Positions 1 to 8,592 of a stretch of DNA of 58,391 nucleotides are shown here, one piece after another. The DNA lies in contig NZ_FYDJ01000027.1 in the NCBI RefSeq assembly GCF_900187425.1, forward strand, positions 1 to 58,391, written 5' to 3'. The position numbers and the translations under genes are program-made. Position 1 is the first letter of the stretch, and each line of letters opens with the position of its first letter. The DNA is from Pseudomonas sp. Irchel s3h14 (GTDB lineage: Bacteria; Pseudomonadota; Gammaproteobacteria; Pseudomonadales; Pseudomonadaceae). The notes under the pieces were generated by a model. That model saw only the letters and a list, made by a program, of their open reading frames with translations. It searched no databases and was not told the DNA's origin.

Positions 1-248
1 TCCGCGAAGAAATCCGCGCAGTGGAAAACGGCACCCTGGACAAGGACGACAACCCGCTGAAAAACGCCCCGCACACCGCGGCGGAAATCGTCGGCGAGTG
101 GACGCATCCGTACAGCCGTGAGCAAGCGGTGTATCCGGTTGCGTCGCTGATCGAAGGCAAATACTGGCCACCGGTCGGTCGCGTCGACAACGTGTTCGGC
201 GACCGCAACCTGATCTGCGCCTGCCCGTCGATCGAAAGCTACGCTTGA
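1..248 (+). CDS. gcvP: Glycine dehydrogenase (decarboxylating), P-protein, C-terminal end only
   Basis: The reading frame is open from the left edge (first complete codon at base 3) to the TGA at 246-248. It encodes the last ~81 residues of the PLP-dependent P-protein, which decarboxylates glycine and passes the aminomethyl group to lipoyl-GcvH. The C-terminal hallmarks YPVASLIEGKYWPPVGRVDN and GDRNLICACP are clear. The downstream sdaA and gcvT on the same strand fit the second gcv cluster of pseudomonads (gcvH-gcvP-sdaA-gcvT). The N-terminal majority and the PLP lysine lie outside the window. Confidence 0.97.
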   Translation, partial: REEIRAVENGTLDKDDNPLKNAPHTAAEIVGEWTHPYSREQAVYPVASLIEGKYWPPVGRVDNVFGDRNLICACPSIESYA

Positions 249-255
249 TCTATAG

Positions 256-277
256 GGGGGCGGGTTCGCTCGCCCCC
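256..277 (+). other. GC-rich hairpin after gcvP
   Basis: GGGGGCG (256-262) and CGCCCCC (271-277) form a 7-bp stem with an 8-nt loop only 7 nt after the gcvP stop. No T-tract follows, so it is not a normal intrinsic terminator. It could protect the upstream transcript or attenuate read-through into sdaA. Confidence 0.5.
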
Positions 278-300
278 ACAAGGACACCGCATACCCCTGC

Positions 301-384
301 AGGAGCAAAGCTTGCTCGCGATAGCCGTTACACGGTCTATCTGACGAACCGCGTCATCGTTCATCGCGAGCAAGCTTTGCTCCT
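301..384. repeat. REPIN (inverted REP pair), GCAAAGCTTGCTCGCGAT type
   Basis: Two 22-bp perfect inverted arms, 301-322 and 363-384, each contain GGAGCAAAGCTTGCTCGCGA or its complement and are separated by 40 nt of unrelated sequence. This is the organisation of a REPIN, two REP palindromes in opposite orientation, common in fluorescent pseudomonads. It lies between gcvP and sdaA, just upstream of the sdaA ribosome binding site. Confidence 0.9.
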
Positions 385-427
385 ACGGGTTCGCACTGCA
401 CCTATAACAAGAAACCGGAGAACAACC

Positions 428-1804
<1,377 letters not shown>

Positions 1805-1842
1805 TGTTTACGCACATCTGCACACTTTTTCAGGAGCTGAAT

Positions 1843-2967
1843 ATGTCCACCGAACAGTTGTCGAAAACCCCGCTGCACGCACTGCACATCGAACTCGGCG
1901 CCCGCATGGTGCCGTTTGCCGGCTACGACATGCCGGTGCAATACCCGCTGGGCGTGATGAAAGAACACCAGCACACCCGCGATCAGGCCGGGCTGTTCGA
2001 TGTCTCGCACATGGGCCAGATCCGCTTGACCGGCGCCAATGCCGCCAAGGCGCTGGAAACCCTGGTGCCAGTCGACATCATCGACCTGCCAGTGGGCACG
2101 CAGCGCTACGCGATGTTCACCAACGAGACCGGCGGCATCCTCGACGACCTGATGGTCGCCAACCTGGGTAACGACGAACTGTTCCTGGTGGTCAACGCCG
2201 CCTGCAAGGATCAGGACCTGGCGCATCTGCGCAAGCACATCGGCGACCAGTGCACCATCGAGCCGCTGTTTGAAGAACGCGCCCTGCTGGCGTTGCAAGG
2301 TCCGGCTGCCGTCACCGTACTCGCACGCCTGGCCCCTGAAGCCGCGAAGATGACCTTCATGCAATTCGCCCGCGTAAAACTGCTGGGCGTGGACTGCTTT
2401 GTCAGCCGTTCGGGCTACACCGGTGAAGACGGTTACGAAATCTCCGTGCCGGCCGCCAACGCCGAAGCCCTGGCTCGCGCCCTGCTGGCCGAACCTGAAG
2501 TGGCGGCCATCGGCCTTGGCGCTCGCGACTCCCTGCGCCTGGAAGCCGGTCTGTGCCTCTACGGCCACGACATGAACACCGAGACCACCCCGATCGAAGC
2601 GAGCCTGCTGTGGGCCATCTCCAAGCCTCGTCGCGCTGATGGCGCACGTGCCGGCGGCTTCCCTGGCGCAGAAACCGTATTCGGACAGCAACAAGCCGGT
2701 GTCAGCCGCAAACGCGTTGGCCTGTTGCCTCAGGAACGCACGCCGGTGCGCGAAGGTGCAGAGATCGTCAATGAAGCAGGCGACATCATTGGCGTGGTTT
2801 GCAGTGGCGGCTTCGGTCCGACCCTGGGTGGCCCTTTGGCGATGGGTTACGTCGACAGTGCTTATATCGCACTCGATACGCCGGTATGGGCGATTGTTCG
2901 TGGGAAAAAGGTGCCTTTGCTTGTAAGCAAAATGCCATTTGTTCCACAACGCTACTACCGCGGTTGA
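1843..2967 (+). CDS. gcvT: Aminomethyltransferase (glycine cleavage T-protein)
   Basis: Transfers the methylene group from aminomethyl-lipoyl-GcvH to tetrahydrofolate, releasing ammonia. The 374-residue product has the folate-binding GcvT domain (GYDMPVQYPLGVMKEH, then DVSHMGQIRLTG) and the C-terminal barrel domain (VGLLPQERTPVREGAEIVN ... GGFGPTLGGPLAMGYVD). ATG 1843 is preceded by CAGGAG (1831-1836), spacing 6. It lies 38 nt after sdaA on the same strand and is probably co-transcribed. A frame running further upstream overlaps sdaA but has no family match. Confidence 0.97.
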   Translation: MSTEQLSKTPLHALHIELGARMVPFAGYDMPVQYPLGVMKEHQHTRDQAGLFDVSHMGQIRLTGANAAKALETLVPVDIIDLPVGTQRYAMFTNETGGILDDLMVANLGNDELFLVVNAACKDQDLAHLRKHIGDQCTIEPLFEERALLALQGPAAVTVLARLAPEAAKMTFMQFARVKLLGVDCFVSRSGYTGEDGYEISVPAANAEALARALLAEPEVAAIGLGARDSLRLEAGLCLYGHDMNTETTPIEASLLWAISKPRRADGARAGGFPGAETVFGQQQAGVSRKRVGLLPQERTPVREGAEIVNEAGDIIGVVCSGGFGPTLGGPLAMGYVDSAYIALDTPVWAIVRGKKVPLLVSKMPFVPQRYYRG

Positions 2968-3357
2968 TTGACTGTTTCTATAAGTAACGCGGTTGCGTTA
3001 ACAGCGCACTAATGTGTAACGCAACCGCCATAAAACAGTGCATACCTTCGATTACGAACTTTGCTTATAACGATCGAAAACAATTGAACACCTCTATCGC
3101 ATAAGCCAACACTAGTTGCGACATAAACGCCCCGACGCGAGCAAATCCGGGCCCTCCACAGGGCTTGTTTTTTCTCCCGTAGTTGGCGTAGAGTTTGTCC
3201 ACTGTGTTTGCATGGGTCGCTTGGAATCGTGACCTGGGCAGTAGCCTACAAGTTAGCTACATCCCGTTCGACGTCTTCTTACTCTCCTGCAACCAGCCCC
3301 AGTACTCTTTCACAAGAAGGAGACTGTCATTAATTTTTTGCGTCAAAGGAATAAGAA
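2968..3357. other. gcvT-csp intergenic region with a 12-bp dyad
   Basis: No gene is recognised in this 390-nt gap. GCGGTTGCGTTA (2989-3000) pairs perfectly with TAACGCAACCGC (3017-3028) across a 16-nt loop, 22 nt after the gcvT stop. No T-tract follows, so it may be an mRNA 3' stabiliser or a weak terminator. The remainder probably holds the promoter and long 5' leader of the cold-shock gene, as is usual for csp mRNAs. I could not fix the promoter hexamers. Confidence 0.5.
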
Positions 3358-3570
3358 ATGTCCACACGTCAGAGCGGTACCGTCAAGTGGTTTAACGACG
3401 AGAAAGGTTTTGGTTTTATCACTCCAGAAAGCGGTCCGGATCTGTTCGTGCATTTCCGCGCTATTCAGGGCAACGGCTTCAAGAGCCTGAAAGAAGGCCA
3501 GAAAGTGACTTTCGTTGCTGTGCAAGGCCAGAAAGGCATGCAGGCTGACGAAGTACAAGCAGAAGCCTGA
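3358..3570 (+). CDS. Cold-shock protein, CspA family
   Basis: A 70-residue single cold-shock domain protein that binds single-stranded RNA/DNA and melts RNA structure. RNP1 is visible as KGFGFI and RNP2 as LFVHF, with the family start GTVKWFNDEKGFGF and the end GMQADEVQAEA. Upstream there is a long non-coding leader, and directly downstream a strong terminator, so it is probably monocistronic. The AAGGAATAAGA sequence (3346-3356) supplies the ribosome binding site. Confidence 0.95.
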   Translation: MSTRQSGTVKWFNDEKGFGFITPESGPDLFVHFRAIQGNGFKSLKEGQKVTFVAVQGQKGMQADEVQAEA

Positions 3571-3585
3571 TCTTCTGTAACGAAA

Positions 3586-3617
3586 AAGCCCCTGATGCTG
3601 ACATCAGGGGCTTTTTT
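3586..3617 (+). terminator. Rho-independent terminator of the cold-shock gene
   Basis: AAGCCCCTGATG (3586-3597), loop CTGA, then CATCAGGGGCTT (3602-3613) and a T-run. The 12-bp stem starts 15 nt after the csp stop. Confidence 0.93.
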
Positions 3618-3666
3618 GTGCGCGTAAATCCGTAAAATGGCTTCTTTTTTCCATCCAGAGGCTGCC

Positions 3667-4155
3667 ATGTCGAAACACCTGCTCAAACCCCAGGGCGACT
3701 TTCCCGCCGCCACCCTGGGCCGTCGCCTGGCAGCGATGTTCTATGACTTCTTGTTGTGTACCGCCCTGCTGATCGTCACCAGCGGCATTTACAAGATGAT
3801 CCAGATGGCGATCCTCGGCGAAGACAAAATGCGCACCCTGACCGAAGCCGGCGCGCTGGACGGCGATCCATTGCTCTCAACGGTGCTGCTGTTTGTGCTG
3901 TTCGGCTTCTTCGCCAAGTTCTGGACCTGGTCCGGTCAGACCCTGGGGATGCAGGTCTGGTGCATACGCGTGCAAAACGCCGACGGTTCATCCATCAGCC
4001 TGTGGCAGGCGTTGCTGCGCTTTGTGGTGTCGATCGCGTCCTTGCTGTGCGTCGGGCTGGGTTTCTTCTGGTCGCTGTTCGACAAACAGAAGCGCAGCTG
4101 GCATGACATCTACTCCAATACCCAGCTCGTGCGGATTCCAAAGAAAACCAAGTAA
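3667..4155 (+). CDS. RDD family small membrane protein
   Basis: A 162-residue inner-membrane protein. It begins with the RDD signature (TLGRRLAAMFYDFLLCTALLI) and has three hydrophobic segments (about residues 24-45, 72-92 and 115-137). A GQTLGMQVWCIRV motif follows the second segment and IYSNTQLVRI closes the protein. RDD proteins are membrane proteins of mostly unknown function; some act in ion transport. ATG 3667 is preferred over an in-frame upstream ATG at 3637 because AGAGG lies just before it and the RDD core follows at once. Apparently monocistronic, convergent with nadA. Confidence 0.88.
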   Translation: MSKHLLKPQGDFPAATLGRRLAAMFYDFLLCTALLIVTSGIYKMIQMAILGEDKMRTLTEAGALDGDPLLSTVLLFVLFGFFAKFWTWSGQTLGMQVWCIRVQNADGSSISLWQALLRFVVSIASLLCVGLGFFWSLFDKQKRSWHDIYSNTQLVRIPKKTK

Positions 4156-4168
4156 TCCAGCAGATGCA

Positions 4169-4200
4169 AAAACGCCCCGATCAAATCGGGGCGTTTTTTT
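4169..4200 (+). terminator. Bidirectional terminator between the RDD gene and nadA
   Basis: AAAACGCCCCGA (4169-4180), loop TCAAA, TCGGGGCGTTTT (4186-4197), then more T. The A-run on the left arm gives a T-run on the other strand, so it can also stop nadA transcription. Confidence 0.92.
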
Positions 4201-4218
4201 TGGCTCACTGTCGGCGAA

Positions 4219-5277
4219 TCAGGCGTTGCCAGCCAATTTCATCCGCGCTGCCTGCGTGAAGTCGAGCATGCGCTTGAGCGGCCGAATCGCTTGAGGAATC
4301 AGCGCTGGATCAACAAAGATCTCGTTAGTCCCCTCTTTCAAGCTCTTCAGCGTGCGCTCAAGGGTGTTCATTGCCATCCACGGGCAATGTGCGCAACTAC
4401 GGCATGCTGCGCCGTTACCGGCCGTTGGCGCTTCGATGAAGACCTTGTCCGGGCACAGCTGCTGCATCTTGTAGAAGATGCCGCGATCAGTGGCGACGAT
4501 AAAGGTCTTGTTCGGCAGGCTCTGCGCTGCCGCAATCAATTGACTGGTGGAGCCGACGGCATCCGCCAACTCGATCACCGACGTCGGCGACTCCGGATGC
4601 ACCAGAATCGCTGCGTCCGGGTACAGCGCCTTCATGTCTTCGAGCTGTTTGGACTTGAACTCTTCGTGAACGATGCAGGCACCGTCCCACAGCAGCATGT
4701 CCGCGCCGGTCTGGCGCTGGATGTAGGTGCCCAGGTGTTTATCCGGACCCCAAATGATGGTTTCGCCGTTATCCATCAGGCTTTCGACGATCTCCAGCGC
4801 GCAGCTTGAAGTCACCACCCAATCCGCCCGGGCTTTGACCGCCGCCGACGTGTTGGCATACACCACCACGGTACGTTCCGGGTGCTGATCACAGAACGCC
4901 GAGAACTCGTCCACCGGGCAACCCAGGTCCAGCGAGCAGGTCGCTTCCAGGGTTGGCATCAGGATGCGCTTTTCAGGGTTGAGGATTTTGGCGGTCTCGC
5001 CCATGAACTTCACACCGGCGACCACCACGGTCTTGGCCGGGTGAGCGCTGCCAAAGCGAGCCATCTCCAGCGAGTCGGAGACGCAACCACCGGTTTCTTC
5101 GGCCAGGGCCTGAATGACCGGATCGCAATAGAAGTGAGCAACCAGCACCGCGTCCTGAGCCTTGAGCTCGGCAGCGATGGCGGCACGGTAATAGGCCTCC
5201 TCCTCGGCAGTCAGCGGCTTGGGCTGCTTGGCGTCGAGGTGGGCTTGAACCAGAAGGCGTTCGGAAATCTGCGTCAT
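4219..5277 (-). CDS. nadA: Quinolinate synthase A
   Basis: Condenses iminoaspartate with dihydroxyacetone phosphate to quinolinate, the second step of de novo NAD synthesis, using a [4Fe-4S] cluster. The 352-residue product shows VLVAHFYCDPVIQALAEE, GGCVSDSLEMARF, GVKFMGETAKILNPEKRILM, the cysteine segments ATCSLDLGCP and VVTSSCALEIVES, and the C-terminal cluster cysteines in CRSCAHCPWMAMN. ATG at 5275-5277. It stands alone on the minus strand downstream of tRNA-Lys and converges on the RDD gene. Confidence 0.97.
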   Translation of the reverse strand: MTQISERLLVQAHLDAKQPKPLTAEEEAYYRAAIAAELKAQDAVLVAHFYCDPVIQALAEETGGCVSDSLEMARFGSAHPAKTVVVAGVKFMGETAKILNPEKRILMPTLEATCSLDLGCPVDEFSAFCDQHPERTVVVYANTSAAVKARADWVVTSSCALEIVESLMDNGETIIWGPDKHLGTYIQRQTGADMLLWDGACIVHEEFKSKQLEDMKALYPDAAILVHPESPTSVIELADAVGSTSQLIAAAQSLPNKTFIVATDRGIFYKMQQLCPDKVFIEAPTAGNGAACRSCAHCPWMAMNTLERTLKSLKEGTNEIFVDPALIPQAIRPLKRMLDFTQAARMKLAGNA

Positions 5278-5297
5278 GTTCGCAAGACCTGCAGGCG

Positions 5298-5311
5298 CTT
5301 TCGCGCGAAAG
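5298..5311 (-). promoter_or_regulatory. 14-bp perfect palindrome in the nadA leader
   Basis: CTTTCGCGCGAAAG is a perfect palindrome 21 nt upstream of the nadA ATG. A TATACT hexamer on the minus strand (5315-5320) lies just upstream of it and could be a -10 box, although no good -35 is visible at the right distance. The placement suits an operator or a short leader hairpin. The function is inferred. Confidence 0.35.
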
Positions 5312-5548
5312 TCGAGTATACACCCGGCTCCGGACCCTTCAGGGTACCGCCGGGAGAGTGAGTATCATCAGGCACGGACAACGTTGAAGCTGCGCAAGGC
5401 TACAGAATATCCCGTTGATGCAAAAGATGATTCTGACCTGCGTCACGGGTCGCAGCCCGGAACAGGGCAAGCTCAAATCGCGGGCAAAAAAAAATCCGGA
5501 AATCCTCACTTGCGTGGGCCTTCCAGACTTTTAAAACTGCTACAAAAA

Positions 5549-5624
5549 TGGTGGGTCGTGTGGGATTCGAACCTACGACCAATTGGTTAAAAGCCAACTG
5601 CTCTACCAACTGAGCTAACGACCC
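5549..5624 (-). tRNA. tRNA-Lys (anticodon TTT)
   Basis: The minus strand reads GGGTCGTTAGCTCAGTTGGT from 5624, then anticodon loop CTTTTAA with anticodon TTT at 5591-5589, a TpsiC arm with GGTTCGAATCC, acceptor strand ACGACCC paired with GGGTCGT, and an encoded CCA (complement of 5549-5551). Length is 76 nt. It lies between queC and nadA, as in other pseudomonads. Confidence 0.97.
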
Positions 5625-5641
5625 GCTGTGTGGTGGCGCGT

Positions 5642-5669
5642 ATAATACTGATTTTTAAGGACTATTCAA
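5642..5669 (-). promoter_or_regulatory. Sigma-70 promoter of tRNA-Lys
   Basis: On the minus strand, TTGAAT (complement of 5664-5669) and TATTAT (complement of 5642-5647) are separated by 16 nt and followed by a GC-rich stretch ACGCGCC before the tRNA. The GC-rich discriminator is typical of stringently controlled stable RNA promoters. The tRNA 5' end is 17 nt downstream of the -10. Confidence 0.7.
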
Positions 5670-5687
5670 CACCTAATTTGAAATAAA

Positions 5688-6380
5688 TCAAAAATAAGGT
5701 GTTGGGTCGCTGATTCCGGCTGCCGCAAAGCCTTCTGCACGCAGTCGGCAGCTGTCGCATTTACCGCAAGCGCGGCCGTTATCGTCGGCCTGATAGCAGG
5801 AAACAGTCAGCCCATAATCAACACCCAGCTTCACGCCTGCCTGGACGATCTGTGCCTTGCTCAGGTTCTGCAATGGCGCCTGAATGCGGAAACCATTCCC
5901 CTCTACACCGGCCTTGGTCGCCAGATTGGCCATGCGCTCGAAGGACTCGATGAACTCGGGACGGCAATCCGGGTAACCGGAGTAATCCACGGCGTTCACA
6001 CCAATAAAGATGTCACGCGCGCCCAGCACTTCGGCCCAGCCTAACGCCAAGGAGAGAAACACGGTGTTGCGCGCCGGCACGTAAGTGACTGGAATGCCCT
6101 CCCCCAGCTCCTCCGGAATGTCGATGCTGCTGTCAGTCAGTGCCGAGCCGCCCATACCGTTCAGGTTGAGACCGATCACCTTGTGCTCGACCACACCCAG
6201 GTCACGGGCAACGCGTGCAGCGGCGTGCAACTCTGCTTGAGACCGCTGACCGTAATCGAAGCTCATGGTGTAGCAGCTGTAACCTTCAGCACGAGCCATC
6301 GCCACGACGGTCGCCGAGTCCAGGCCGCCGGACAGCAGGATGACCGCACGTTTTTCAGCAGTATTCAGTTGTTCAGTCAT
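5688..6380 (-). CDS. queC: 7-cyano-7-deazaguanine (preQ0) synthase
   Basis: ATP-dependent conversion of 7-carboxy-7-deazaguanine to preQ0 in queuosine synthesis. The 230-residue protein has the PP-loop SGGLDSATVVAMA, TMSFDYGQRSQAE, and the C-terminal zinc-binding SCYQADDNGRACGKCDSC. The start at 6380 (MTEQLNT...) lies directly behind the queE stop; an in-frame ATG at 6401 would overlap queE by 20 nt and add seven residues. The pair queE-queC forms an operon downstream of the Tol cluster. Confidence 0.96.
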   Translation of the reverse strand: MTEQLNTAEKRAVILLSGGLDSATVVAMARAEGYSCYTMSFDYGQRSQAELHAAARVARDLGVVEHKVIGLNLNGMGGSALTDSSIDIPEELGEGIPVTYVPARNTVFLSLALGWAEVLGARDIFIGVNAVDYSGYPDCRPEFIESFERMANLATKAGVEGNGFRIQAPLQNLSKAQIVQAGVKLGVDYGLTVSCYQADDNGRACGKCDSCRLRAEGFAAAGISDPTPYF

Positions 6381-6381
6381 T

Positions 6382-7029
6382 TCAGCGCCCCGGCTCGTCA
6401 TTCCAAAGATATTTATGCAACTGCAATTGCAGACGCACTGGCAGGTTGTCCGCCACCACCCAGTCAGCCAGATCCCGAGCGTTCAGGTCATGGTGACTTG
6501 GCGAGAACAGGACTTCGCCGGCACGCTGATCCAGACCGTACTGGATCAGCTTGGACACAGCCCAGTCGTAGTCTTCCCGCGAGCAGATGACAAACTTCAC
6601 CTGATCGTTGCGCGTGAGCAGTTCGATGTTCTCGTAGCGGTTGCGGTGGGCTTCTTTCGAACCCGGGGTTTTCAGGTCGACGACGCGACTGACCCGTGGA
6701 TCGACCGCCGAGATATCCAGGGCACCGCTGGTTTCCAGCGAGACCTCGTAACCGGCGTCACACAACTGCTTGAGCAATGGGATGGCGTTGGGTTGTGCCA
6801 GCGGCTCGCCGCCGGTGACGCAAACGTAACGCGGACGAAAACCGGCCACTTGCTCGAGGATATCGTCGAGCGGGCGAATGGTGCCGCCAGTGAAAGCATA
6901 AGCGCTGTCGCAGTATTGGCAACGCAATGGGCAACCGGTCAGGCGCACAAAAACAGTGGGCAGCCCGGCAGTCCGCGTTTCACCCTGCAACGAGTAGAAA
7001 ACTTCGGTAATTCTCAATGTGTCTTGCAT
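6382..7029 (-). CDS. queE: 7-carboxy-7-deazaguanine synthase (radical SAM)
   Basis: Radical-SAM enzyme that contracts 6-carboxytetrahydropterin to 7-carboxy-7-deazaguanine, the step before QueC. The SAM cluster motif CPLRCQYCDS (CxxxCxxC) and the substrate segment FYSLQGETRTAG are visible, then CVTGGEPLAQ. Start 7029 (MQDTLRITEVFYS) matches the family N-terminus; an ATG five codons upstream is possible. 215 residues. Confidence 0.96.
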   Translation of the reverse strand: MQDTLRITEVFYSLQGETRTAGLPTVFVRLTGCPLRCQYCDSAYAFTGGTIRPLDDILEQVAGFRPRYVCVTGGEPLAQPNAIPLLKQLCDAGYEVSLETSGALDISAVDPRVSRVVDLKTPGSKEAHRNRYENIELLTRNDQVKFVICSREDYDWAVSKLIQYGLDQRAGEVLFSPSHHDLNARDLADWVVADNLPVRLQLQLHKYLWNDEPGR

Positions 7030-7146
7030 AGTCGCCACGGGCATAACAGCTAAACAGGCTGTCCGCCTCCGTCAGGCACTTCAAGGAACCCCGCCAACGC
7101 GCAGATCCCAAAAAGCGTGTTTCATAAAAAGGGCGTGAATTCTAAC

Positions 7147-7173
7147 GAAAAAACCCGCGACAAGCGCGGGTTT
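7147..7173 (-). terminator. Terminator of the tol-pal-cpoB operon
   Basis: On the minus strand AAACCCGCG (complement of 7165-7173), loop, CGCGGGTTT (complement of 7151-7159), then a T-run (complement of the A-run 7148-7153). It lies 24 nt after the cpoB stop, so queE/queC are separately transcribed or depend on read-through. Confidence 0.85.
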
Positions 7174-7196
7174 CTTCAAAACAGGTCAAGCAGCCC

Positions 7197-8036
7197 TTAC
7201 ATCTTTTGCAGATCACGCTGGGCCAGTTGAGCGGCGGAAGTGCCCGGGTATTGCGACACAACCTGTTGCAGAATGCCTTTGACCTTGTCGGGATGACCAA
7301 GGCGACGCTCTACATCAGCCAGCTTGTACAGCGAGTCAGGCACTTTTGGATGCTTGGGATACAGTTGCGAAACCTTGGCAAAAGCCTGACCTGCACCTTG
7401 CAGATCACCTTTGGCCAAGTTCACTTCGCCCAACCAGTACTGAGCATTGCCCGCGTACTGGCTGTTCGGGTATTTGCGCAGGAATGCGGCAAAAGCCAGG
7501 CTGGCCTTGTCGAAATCCTTGGCTTTGATCAGGTCGAAGGCTGCATCGTAATACAGTTTTTCCTTCGCCGGATCAGCCGGTTCGCTACCCGCGGCAGGTG
7601 CCTGAGCGGCTGCCGCTCCTGCGGCTGCGCCCGCTGCTGCACCGGGGGCATTCAAACTGCCACCGGCGGAAGAATTATCAGGAGTCGCGGCTGGTGCAAC
7701 GCCGGTTCCTATGCGCCGATCAAGATCCTGATATCGCTCCAGGTTCTCTTGCTTCATGCGCGCTACATCATTTTGCAGAACTTCGATGATGCCTTGTTGG
7801 CGCGAGATCTGCTCCTGCATCGATTGCAGTTGGTTGAACAGCTCGCCCTGTGCCGAGACAGGGGCCGAAACCCCTCCCCCGGCATAGGCGCCGTTCGTAC
7901 CGTAACCTGCAGGCGGATTACTAGTCCCGCTATTGGTATAGCCGGAGTCGTTATCGACCACAGGAACCGCAGCCCACACCGCAAGCGGTGCGAGGCTGAG
8001 AGCCAAAACAGTTACAGCACGACGGCACGTTCGCAT
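7197..8036 (-). CDS. cpoB: Cell division coordinator CpoB (YbgF), TPR periplasmic protein
   Basis: Periplasmic TolA-binding protein that links Tol-Pal function with peptidoglycan synthesis at division. 279 residues: signal peptide (RRAVTVLALSLAPLAVWA), a coiled-coil trimerisation segment (about 65-105, LQSMQEQISRQQGIIEVLQN), an Ala/Gly/Pro linker, then C-terminal TPR repeats (about 158-279: YYDAAFDLIKAKDFDKASLA; YPNSQYAGNAQYWLGEVNLA; YPKHPKVPDSLYKLADVERR). Last gene of the operon, followed by a terminator. Confidence 0.95.
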   Translation of the reverse strand: MRTCRRAVTVLALSLAPLAVWAAVPVVDNDSGYTNSGTSNPPAGYGTNGAYAGGGVSAPVSAQGELFNQLQSMQEQISRQQGIIEVLQNDVARMKQENLERYQDLDRRIGTGVAPAATPDNSSAGGSLNAPGAAAGAAAGAAAAQAPAAGSEPADPAKEKLYYDAAFDLIKAKDFDKASLAFAAFLRKYPNSQYAGNAQYWLGEVNLAKGDLQGAGQAFAKVSQLYPKHPKVPDSLYKLADVERRLGHPDKVKGILQQVVSQYPGTSAAQLAQRDLQKM

Positions 8037-8042
8037 GACGAA

Positions 8043-8540
8043 TTACTTACGCAGTTCGACGCGACGGTTTTGAGCCCAGGACTGCTCGTCATTGCCGGTA
8101 GCAACTGGACGCTCTTCGCCGTAGGAAACCAGTTCCAGCTGAGCTGGGGAAACACCTTGCAGTACCAGGTAACGCTGAACGGCTTTCGCACGACGCTCGC
8201 CCAGTGCCATGTTGTACTCACGAGTACCACGTTCGTCGGTGTTGCCTTCCAGAACAACGCGAGCGCCGTTTGCTTTCAGGTCTTTGGCGTGAACGTCCAG
8301 AGCGCGCATGGCTTCTGGCTTCAGGTCCGAACTGTCGTATTCGAAGTAGAAAGTGGTGATTGCGCGCAGAGCAGCTTCTTCGCTCAGGGAGCCGTCAACT
8401 GCACCAGTGTTTGCGCCGTAACCAGCGTTTGGATCTACAGCGCCTTCACCGGCATTGTCGCCGCCTTTGGACGAGCAACCTACAGCTACAGCCATGGCCA
8501 GAGCCAGCGCAGCAAATTTACCAAACTTCAGCATTTCCAT
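8043..8540 (-). CDS. pal: Peptidoglycan-associated lipoprotein Pal (OprL)
   Basis: Outer-membrane lipoprotein whose OmpA-like domain binds meso-diaminopimelate in peptidoglycan and contacts TolB. 165 residues: lipoprotein signal with lipobox AVAVGC, flexible linker, then the OmpA_C domain with FYFEYDSSDLKPEAMRAL, LEGNTDERGTREYNMALGER and VSYGEERPV. ATG 8540 follows AGGAG with 7-nt spacing; an in-frame ATG eight codons upstream has no support. Six nt separate it from cpoB. Confidence 0.97.
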   Translation of the reverse strand: MEMLKFGKFAALALAMAVAVGCSSKGGDNAGEGAVDPNAGYGANTGAVDGSLSEEAALRAITTFYFEYDSSDLKPEAMRALDVHAKDLKANGARVVLEGNTDERGTREYNMALGERRAKAVQRYLVLQGVSPAQLELVSYGEERPVATGNDEQSWAQNRRVELRK

Positions 8541-8592
8541 CGTAAAACTCCTAATGAACCCCAATGTGTTAAGTACAACGTGTAGCGCCGCG

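Noticed and set aside
245..427. Upstream extension of sdaA
   Set aside because: The extra 61 codons run through a hairpin and a REPIN and have no family similarity; the ribosome binding site is at 417-420.
5278..5548. Island remnant or duplicated attachment site beside tRNA-Lys
   Set aside because: No copy of the tRNA 3' end and no integrase-like frame could be found in this interval.
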